From positions 744,001 through 808,000 of the forward strand of contig NZ_JADKPN010000001.1 in NCBI RefSeq assembly GCF_015352455.1: DNA of 64,000 bases, given 5' to 3'. Of this stretch, positions 58,750 through 64,000 are shown piece by piece (the stretch's first letter is position 1; every line of letters begins with the position of its first letter). The DNA is from Nocardioides islandensis. GTDB lineage: Bacteria > Actinomycetota > Actinomycetes > Propionibacteriales > Nocardioidaceae. The position numbers were made by a program, and so were the translations under genes. Below the pieces are notes generated by a model that was given only the letters and a program-made list of their open reading frames with translations, was not told where the DNA came from and searched no databases.

Positions 58750-59669
58750 CCGTCACCACCGAGGAAGACGCTGTCGCGCCGCATCAGGGCGGCCGCGAAC
58801 GCCATGCTGAGGGCGAACAGCACCAGCGCGATGACGCAGGCCGCCCCGATGTCGAACCGCTGGAAGCCCAGGTTGTAGACGAGCTGGGGCAAGGTGAGCG
58901 TGGACTTGGCCGGGTATCCCGGCTCGACCTGCTGGCCGGACCCGCCGATCTGCCCGCTCGCGACCTGACCCGCGATCAGGGGCTGCGTGTAGTACTGCAT
59001 CGTCGCGATCACCCCGGTGATGACCGCGAAGCCGAGGATCGGCCGCAGGTGCGGAAGGGTGACGAACCGGAACCGGCTGACCGAGCCTGCGCCGTCCAGC
59101 TCGGCGGCCTCGTACTGCTCCTTCGGGACGTCGAGGAGCGCGGCCATGAAGATCACCATCAGGTCGCCGACGCCCCAGAGCGCGAGCAGCGTGAGGGCGG
59201 GCTTCGACCAGGCCGGGTCGTTGAACCAGCCGGGCTCGCCCAGCCCGAGCCGGCCCAGGATCGTGTTCACCGGACCGGTGCCGGGGTTGAGCAGGAAGAC
59301 GAACGCCAATGTGCCGGCCACCGGCGGGGCGAGGAACGGCGCGTAGAACAGGGTGCGCAGGAGCCCCGCGCCGCGCTTGATGCGGATCACCAGCATCCCG
59401 ATCGCCAGCCCGGCGACCACGCGCAGCGTCACCATCACCACGACCAGCCACAGCGTGTTGCGCAGGGCCGGCCAGAAGAACGGGTAGTCCGCGAACACGA
59501 ACCGCCAGTTGTCCAGGCCGTCCCACGTCGCCGTGCCGAATCCGTTGTAGTGGGTGAAGGAGAAGTACGCCGTCGACGCCAGCGGGTAGAGGAAGAACAG
59601 GCCCGTGCCGAGCAACCACGGAGACAAGAACGCCAGGTTCCGCAGGGTCTCCCTTCGTCGAGCACTCAC
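58746..59669 (-). CDS. Carbohydrate ABC transporter permease (MalF-like)
   Basis: A 307-residue permease with six membrane helices (first: LAFLSPWLLGTGLFFLYPLA) and the EAA loop EQYEAAELDGAGSVSRFRFV. I start at GTG 59669: the frame is open 20 codons further upstream, but those codons lie inside the hairpin repeat element. First permease after the binding protein, separated from it by a 118-bp repeat. Confidence 0.88.
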   Translation of the reverse strand: MSARRRETLRNLAFLSPWLLGTGLFFLYPLASTAYFSFTHYNGFGTATWDGLDNWRFVFADYPFFWPALRNTLWLVVVMVTLRVVAGLAIGMLVIRIKRGAGLLRTLFYAPFLAPPVAGTLAFVFLLNPGTGPVNTILGRLGLGEPGWFNDPAWSKPALTLLALWGVGDLMVIFMAALLDVPKEQYEAAELDGAGSVSRFRFVTLPHLRPILGFAVITGVIATMQYYTQPLIAGQVASGQIGGSGQQVEPGYPAKSTLTLPQLVYNLGFQRFDIGAACVIALVLFALSMAFAAALMRRDSVFLGGDG

Positions 59670-59680
59670 GTCGAGAACCC

Positions 59681-59784
59681 GTTGGTCGAGGAAGGACGAA
59701 GTCCTGTCGCGAGACCCGGTGAGAGGCACGCCGACCTCTTGCCGGGTCTCGTGACGGTTGCTAGCGCAACCTCCTCGACCAACG
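59681..59784. repeat. Inverted pair of dispersed hairpin elements 3' of the sugar-binding-protein gene
   Basis: Element A 59681-59719 opens GTTGGTCGAGGA and closes TCGCGAGACCCGG, with an inner AGGAC-GAA-GTCCT hairpin. Element B 59742-59784 opens GGGTCTCGTGAC and closes CTCCTCGACCAAC, with an inner GGTTGC-TAGC-GCAACC hairpin. A and B are inverted to each other, so the whole 104-bp block can fold as one large stem. Outer arms match the tandem copies at 12.55 kb. Confidence 0.8.
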
Positions 59785-59787
59785 ACA

Positions 59788-61125
59788 TCACTGGGCCTGT
59801 GCGATGTCGGTGTCGATCTGCTCGGCGGCCTTCGTCAGCGCGGCCTTCAGGTCCGAGTCCTTCCCCGACTCGTAGGCGTACCCGACGTCCTGCAGCGTCA
59901 GCTGGTAGGCGCCGCCGTTGGGGCTGGCCGGCGTGGTGTTGCTGGCCGGGTTCGAGGCGATCGCGATGAACGTCTGCATCGCCTCGTCCTGGCTGACGTC
60001 CGGCGAGGCCAGCGCGTCGATCGTGGAGGGCACGTTGTGGATCGCGTTGGCGAAGTTGACGACGGCATCGGTGTCGGTGGTCAGGTACTTCACGAACCGC
60101 CACGCGGCGTTCTGCTTCTGGCTGGTGCTGGCGATGCCGACGATGGTGCCGGTGATGTAGCCCTTGCCGTAGGTGTCGGCCTGGTCGTCGGGCACGGGGA
60201 AGGGCGCGACGCCGAAGTCCAGGTCCGGGGCGTCGGCCTGGATCATGCCGGCGCGCCACTCGCCGTCGATCGCCATCGCGACCTGACCGGTCATGAACGG
60301 GTTCTTGGCGCCCCACTCGTCGCCGAACGTGTTGCGGTACTTCTCCAGCTTGGCGTAGCCGCCGAGCTTGTCGACCAGCCCCTTCTGCCACTCCATGGCC
60401 TGCGCGAACATCGGGTCGGCGGCGACGTTGGACTTGCCGTCGGCGGTGAAGTACGTCGGGGACCACTGCGCGGCGAGGTGCGAGATCGAGGACTCGTACC
60501 CGTGGTAGGTCGGCATGAAGCCGAGCTGCGAGTAGCTGTCGCCGGAGGTCTTGGTCAGCTTGACCGCGTCCGCGTCGAACTCCGACATGGTCTTCGGCGG
60601 ACCGTCGATGCCGGCCGCGGCGAAGGCGTCCTTGTTGTAGTAGAGGCCGTAGGCGTCGCTGAGCAGCGGCAGCGCGCACTGGTTGCCGTCGTACTGCGTG
60701 TACGAGAGCTGGGCGGACGGGAACGTCGCCGCCGGGTCGACGCCGGAGTCGGCCATGAAGGACGACAGGTCGGCGAAGGCACCGGAGCTGCAGAACTGCC
60801 CGACGTTGTCGGTGGTGAACGACGAGACGACGTCGGGTGCCTGGGGACCGCCGGCGCGCAGCGCCTGGTTGATCTTGTCGTCGGTGATGCCGCCGACGAC
60901 CTTCACGTGGATGTTGGGGTTGTCCTTCTCGAAGGCGTCGATGGTCGCCTGGATGGCCGCCACCTCGCTGTCGGCGCTCCAGCCGTGCCAGAAGGTGATG
61001 GTGACGTCGGCGTCGGGGTTGTCCGTCTTGCCGCCGCCCGAGTCTCCGGTGCAGGCGCCGACCGCGAGCGGGAGGCTGAGCACGGCGATGGCGGCGAGGA
61101 GGCGCCGTCGTGGGGTCCTGGTCAT
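59788..61125 (-). CDS. Sugar ABC transporter substrate-binding lipoprotein (family 1)
   Basis: A 445-residue MalE/family 1 solute-binding protein. The lipobox is PLAVGACTG (Cys25). ADVTITFWHGWSADSEVAAI, PNIHVKVVGGITDDKINQAL and the FMTGQVAMAIDGEWR segment are typical. It delivers an oligosaccharide to the two permeases. Start ATG 61125 overlaps the ROK stop by ATGA. The 3' side is the hairpin repeat. Confidence 0.9.
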   Translation of the reverse strand: MTRTPRRRLLAAIAVLSLPLAVGACTGDSGGGKTDNPDADVTITFWHGWSADSEVAAIQATIDAFEKDNPNIHVKVVGGITDDKINQALRAGGPQAPDVVSSFTTDNVGQFCSSGAFADLSSFMADSGVDPAATFPSAQLSYTQYDGNQCALPLLSDAYGLYYNKDAFAAAGIDGPPKTMSEFDADAVKLTKTSGDSYSQLGFMPTYHGYESSISHLAAQWSPTYFTADGKSNVAADPMFAQAMEWQKGLVDKLGGYAKLEKYRNTFGDEWGAKNPFMTGQVAMAIDGEWRAGMIQADAPDLDFGVAPFPVPDDQADTYGKGYITGTIVGIASTSQKQNAAWRFVKYLTTDTDAVVNFANAIHNVPSTIDALASPDVSQDEAMQTFIAIASNPASNTTPASPNGGAYQLTLQDVGYAYESGKDSDLKAALTKAAEQIDTDIAQAQ

Positions 61126-62345
61126 GGTTCTCTCCTCGTGGCATGCCGGGCCGGTCGGTGCTGACCTCGGGGCTGGATGGTGTCGAACACGTCGTTGCGG
61201 GTGGCGGACAGCGCTGTCTGCAGCGCGCCGGCGAGCACGGGGCTGTCGGTGACGCCGGTCAGCTCGAGCCGCGGCCGGGTCAGGGCGAGCGAGCCCACCT
61301 GCTCGTCGATGAGGTCGCGCAGTCGCGGGCCGCCGGCCGTGAGCACGCGCCCCGCGAGGACGACCAGCGACGGGTCGACCACGGAGACCAGCGCAGCGAT
61401 GCCCAGGGCGAACCGCTCCGCGATCGTGGTCAGCAGCTCGTCGCCCGCCCCGTCGGTCGTGAGCGCCTTGGTCACCGCGGCCTGGGGCGTCGACGCCCGG
61501 ATCCCGAGTGATCGGGCCAGCGCGAGCACCTGCGGGCCACCGGACAGGGCCTCGAAGCCGCCGGCGTTGCCACGGCGTACGTCGCGCACGAGCGGCGTAC
61601 CCGGGACCGGCAGGAAGCCCACCTCGCCGGCTCCGCCCGTGGCGCCGCCGTGCACGCGACCGTCGATGACGATGGCCGCGCCGAGGCCCTCGTCGGCCCA
61701 GAGCAGCACGAAGTCGTCCACCTGCCGGGCGCGTCCGACGTGCATCTCGGCGATGGCGGCCAGGTTCACGTCGTTCCCGACGACCAGCGGCACCCCGACC
61801 CGGTCCGCGAGCTCGTCGAGGAGGTGGGGGTCGTGCCAGCCGGGGAGGTGCCGGGCGTAGCGCAGCCGGCTGGTGCGGGGGTCGAAGGCGCCCGGGGTGC
61901 CGATCGCCAGCCGGTGCAGCCGGTGCCGGGGGAGGCCGGCCGAGGCGGCTGCACCGTCGAGCGCGTGCAGCACGTGGGCCACCGCGTCGGAGCCCGCCCT
62001 GCGAGGTGTGGGCAGCTCGAAGTCCCCGACCGTCCGGCCGGAGATGTCCGCGACAGCAGCCAGGATGCGGGACGGCGTGACGTCGAGGGCGGCGACGTAC
62101 GCCGCGTCCGGGTTCACGGCGTACAGCTGCGCGCGCGGCCCCGGCCCGCCCTGGCTGTTGCCGCTGGTGATCACCAGGCCGGCGTCCGAGAGCCTGGTGA
62201 GCAGCTGGGCGGCCGTCGGCTTGGAGAGGCCGGTCAGCTCGCCGAGCCGGGTGCGCGACAGAGGCCCGTGCTCGAGCAGGAGGTCGAGGGCGGCGCGGTC
62301 GTTGATACCGCGCAGCAGGCTCGGGGTGCCGGGGCTCTGACTCAT
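61122..62345 (-). CDS. ROK-family transcriptional regulator
   Basis: A 407-residue repressor: N-terminal winged HTH (PLSRTRLGELTGLSKPTAAQ, then RLSDAGLV) and a ROK domain (LAIGTPGAFDP, GNDVNLAAIAE). The zinc-binding Cys cluster of catalytic ROK kinases is absent, fitting a regulator. Start ATG 62345 is 15 bp from a perfect palindrome. It is the first gene of the transporter/glycosidase operon, so it likely represses its own operon. Confidence 0.88.
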   Translation of the reverse strand: MSQSPGTPSLLRGINDRAALDLLLEHGPLSRTRLGELTGLSKPTAAQLLTRLSDAGLVITSGNSQGGPGPRAQLYAVNPDAAYVAALDVTPSRILAAVADISGRTVGDFELPTPRRAGSDAVAHVLHALDGAAASAGLPRHRLHRLAIGTPGAFDPRTSRLRYARHLPGWHDPHLLDELADRVGVPLVVGNDVNLAAIAEMHVGRARQVDDFVLLWADEGLGAAIVIDGRVHGGATGGAGEVGFLPVPGTPLVRDVRRGNAGGFEALSGGPQVLALARSLGIRASTPQAAVTKALTTDGAGDELLTTIAERFALGIAALVSVVDPSLVVLAGRVLTAGGPRLRDLIDEQVGSLALTRPRLELTGVTDSPVLAGALQTALSATRNDVFDTIQPRGQHRPARHATRREP

Positions 62346-62359
62346 GACCTCGCCAATAG

Positions 62360-62376
62360 ATAGGAAACTTTCCTAT
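62360..62376. promoter_or_regulatory. Perfect palindrome, probable ROK operator
   Basis: ATAGGAAA-C-TTTCCTAT has perfect 8-bp arms. The AGGAAA/TTTCCT half-sites are typical of ROK-family (XylR/NagC-like) operators. It lies between the GH16 gene and the ROK start. Confidence 0.7.
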
Positions 62377-62425
62377 TGAAGCGGGATCATGGCACCCGTC
62401 CGGCTCTGCGGCAAGACCCCTGCGG

Positions 62426-63595
62426 TCAGCCGCCCGTCTCCCAGACGCGCACCCAGTCGACGTACATGTGCTGGGGCAGCTGCCGGTCCTGGATGGAGGG
62501 CAGCTCGTAGTCGGAGGACAGCAGGCTCAGGATGAGGAACTGGCGGACCTGGGAGACGGCGCCGCCGATGCGCCAGGTCTCCTTGCCGTCGATGCGGAAG
62601 ACCAGCCAGTGCGGCGTCCACTGGACGGAGAAGACGTGGAAGTTCCTCCCCCAGCCGTCGCGGGGGCCGTGCAGGAACGTGTCGGGGACGTTGGTGCCGG
62701 TCTTGACGACTCGGCCTCCCTCGTAGCGGTGGATGTAGCTGAACATGCCGCTGCGATGACTGATGGCGCCGAAGGACTCGATGACGTCGATCTCGTGACC
62801 CGAGCTCCCGGGGCGCATGCCGCCCACCGGCTCCATCCAGAAGCTGCCGTGCTGGCCGCGCAGTCGTGGGAACTTGATGCGGGCGGCGGCCACGCCGTAC
62901 CTGAAGGAGAAGGAGTCGTCGGTGCCGACGTGGCCGTTGAGGCGGTAGGCGTACCGACCGGCGATCTCCCCCCGCAGGAGCGCCGGACACTTGGTGAGCC
63001 GGCTCGGATCCCTGAGGACGCTGAGGCGCAGCGCGCCGCCGCCGACCCGGACGGCCTTCGCGCCTCCCCTCGAGCAGCTGCGGAAGCTCTGCGGCTCGTA
63101 GGTCTTCCCGCGATAGGTCCAGGACGAGGAGAGCGAGTCGCCGGAGAACTCGTCGGTCCAGGTCGGGGTGAGCCAGCGCCCGGTGGTGACGGTGCGGCTC
63201 GTGATGGCCGGGAGGCTCGCCGTGGCGGCCGCGACGACGCGGTACGTCAGCGCCTGCCCGTCCTGGCTCGCCCGCGCGGCGAACTGGGCACGACCCTTCC
63301 CGTCCTCACGGACCGTGGCCACCGTCTGCCAGGAGGAGCCGCTCTGCACCTGGAGGCTCACCTCCCGGCCGGCGCCGACGGGCGCGATCGTGGCCGCGAA
63401 CGCCGCCTTCGCGGCGTCGGGGCTGGCCAGCCGCCCGCCGGGTTGGACGATCTGCGGGAGGGCCAGGAGGTGGACCGTCTGCGTGAGGTTCGTGCGGGCC
63501 GGAGCGTCCGAGGCCGAGCCGGGTCCCGTCAGCAGCAAGGACGCAGGCAGGACGAGGGACAGGGCGCTGGCGCCGAGGGCGCGAAGAGCGGACAT
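62426..63595 (-). CDS. Secreted family 16 glycoside hydrolase
   Basis: A 389-residue secreted enzyme. Signal peptide about residues 1-29 (RALGASALSLVLPASLLLTG); an N-terminal beta-sandwich region (residues about 30-140); then the GH16 domain with the catalytic E-x-D-x2-E motif in HEIDVIESFG and GQHGSFWMEP upstream. GH16 acts on beta-1,3/1,4-glucans, laminarin, agars or similar. ATG 63595 is used; a TTG three codons upstream is possible. Lies just upstream of the ROK operon, same strand. Confidence 0.85.
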   Translation of the reverse strand: MSALRALGASALSLVLPASLLLTGPGSASDAPARTNLTQTVHLLALPQIVQPGGRLASPDAAKAAFAATIAPVGAGREVSLQVQSGSSWQTVATVREDGKGRAQFAARASQDGQALTYRVVAAATASLPAITSRTVTTGRWLTPTWTDEFSGDSLSSSWTYRGKTYEPQSFRSCSRGGAKAVRVGGGALRLSVLRDPSRLTKCPALLRGEIAGRYAYRLNGHVGTDDSFSFRYGVAAARIKFPRLRGQHGSFWMEPVGGMRPGSSGHEIDVIESFGAISHRSGMFSYIHRYEGGRVVKTGTNVPDTFLHGPRDGWGRNFHVFSVQWTPHWLVFRIDGKETWRIGGAVSQVRQFLILSLLSSDYELPSIQDRQLPQHMYVDWVRVWETGG

Positions 63596-63687
63596 GGAGG
63601 ACAACTCCCGGGTGGCGTGTGACGTCGGTCGACCGCCGTCTCAGCGTAGGACGCTGCCCCAGCCGTCCGGGTTCGTGCCCGGGAGCC

Positions 63688-64000
63688 TCAGACCTCGAAC
63701 CGCCCGGCGGCGGCGAGGTGAGCCCGGCGCTCGGGGGAGAGCTCCTCCTCGACGATCCGGCCGGTGCCGTCGGACTCCGGGGCGTGCAGCATCCGGCCGC
63801 CGCTCACGACGAAGCCGACGTGGTAGACGCGGCCGTCCTCGCGGGCGAAGAAGTACAGGTCGCCCGGCTCCTCGTCGCCGAGCGGCACGGGCGTCGCCGC
63901 GAGCGCCTGGTCGGGGGAGTCGCGCGGGACGACGACGCCGGCCTGGCGGTAGCTGTAGTGCACCAGGCCCGAGCAGTCGAAGCCGGCGGGGCTGGTGCCG
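63688..64000 (-). CDS. NlpC/P60-family peptidase (N-terminal part cut by window)
   Basis: The visible end of a cell-wall peptidase. The catalytic Cys lies in FDCSGLVHYSYRQAG near 63970, at the window edge, and the catalytic His in YHVGFVVSGGRMLHAP. The frame stays open to base 64000, so the gene continues upstream of the shown part. NlpC/P60 enzymes cut peptide bridges of peptidoglycan. Confidence 0.82.
   Translation of the reverse strand, partial: GTSPAGFDCSGLVHYSYRQAGVVVPRDSPDQALAATPVPLGDEEPGDLYFFAREDGRVYHVGFVVSGGRMLHAPESDGTGRIVEEELSPERRAHLAAAGRFEV

Noticed and set aside
1..64000. tRNA, rRNA or phage attachment sites
   Set aside because: I looked for cloverleaf-like spacers, rRNA-like segments and integrase genes and found none; without a computed scan a short tRNA could still be missed.

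Overview
The window is GC-rich DNA with many GTG starts, 4-bp ATGA/GTGA gene overlaps, long antisense open frames and families typical of Actinobacteria (Eis-type acetyltransferase, SigE-family ECF factor, DUF222/HNH protein, LutABC, GPGG-motif small membrane protein). My best guess is a Nocardioides-like member of the Propionibacteriales; this is inferred from gene content and style, not from a marker gene. About 64 coding genes are supported. I saw no rRNA, tRNA, CRISPR array, prophage or complete insertion sequence.

Layout. 1-6.4 kb: the end of a polyamine/quaternary-amine type ABC transporter (binding protein and two permeases), a hemerythrin-domain protein, a Rieske oxygenase with a leaderless-looking promoter, a VanZ-like protein and a ThrE-type exporter. 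6.4-12.9 kb: a looser, accessory-looking stretch with an Eis-like acetyltransferase, a HEPN-like unknown, a collapsed NTF2-like gene, an ECF sigma factor with a membrane partner, a DUF222/HNH protein, a short CGGCATGAGCGG repeat family and a triple 46-bp tandem repeat. 12.9-18.3 kb: two tandemly duplicated orphan peptide-binding proteins with co-duplicated 3' hairpins, an Asp/Glu racemase and a lipoprotein.

18.3-32.0 kb is the clearest pathway: a minus-strand L-rhamnose locus (ABC transporter rhaT-P-Q-S, mutarotase rhaM, isomerase rhaI, fused aldolase/dehydrogenase rhaEW, kinase rhaB) that runs directly into lutABC, with a divergent LacI regulator and an operator-like palindrome between them. 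If RhaEW releases L-lactate, as described for this fusion, LutABC would convert it to pyruvate, so one gene block would cover L-rhamnose to DHAP plus pyruvate.

32-53 kb is mostly housekeeping and small-regulator territory: M1 peptidase, threonine synthase, MarR regulators with palindromic operators, VOC proteins, GNATs, a cyclopropane-synthase-like enzyme, a CGNR regulator, a secreted hydrolase, Fpg/Nei glycosylase, a C45 peptidase, a GlgC-like enzyme and a second IF-1-like gene. 53-64 kb ends in a carbohydrate locus: secreted GH16, ROK regulator with its operator, ABC transporter, GH4 glycosidase and BadF/BadG sugar kinase. It is followed by an NlpC/P60 gene cut by the window end.

The most interesting non-genic signal is a dispersed hairpin family (outer arms GGTCTCG...CTCGACCA, variable inner stem). 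It occurs as a tandem triplet at 12.55 kb and, in both sugar operons, directly 3' of the binding-protein gene, the only long gaps in otherwise overlapping gene chains.
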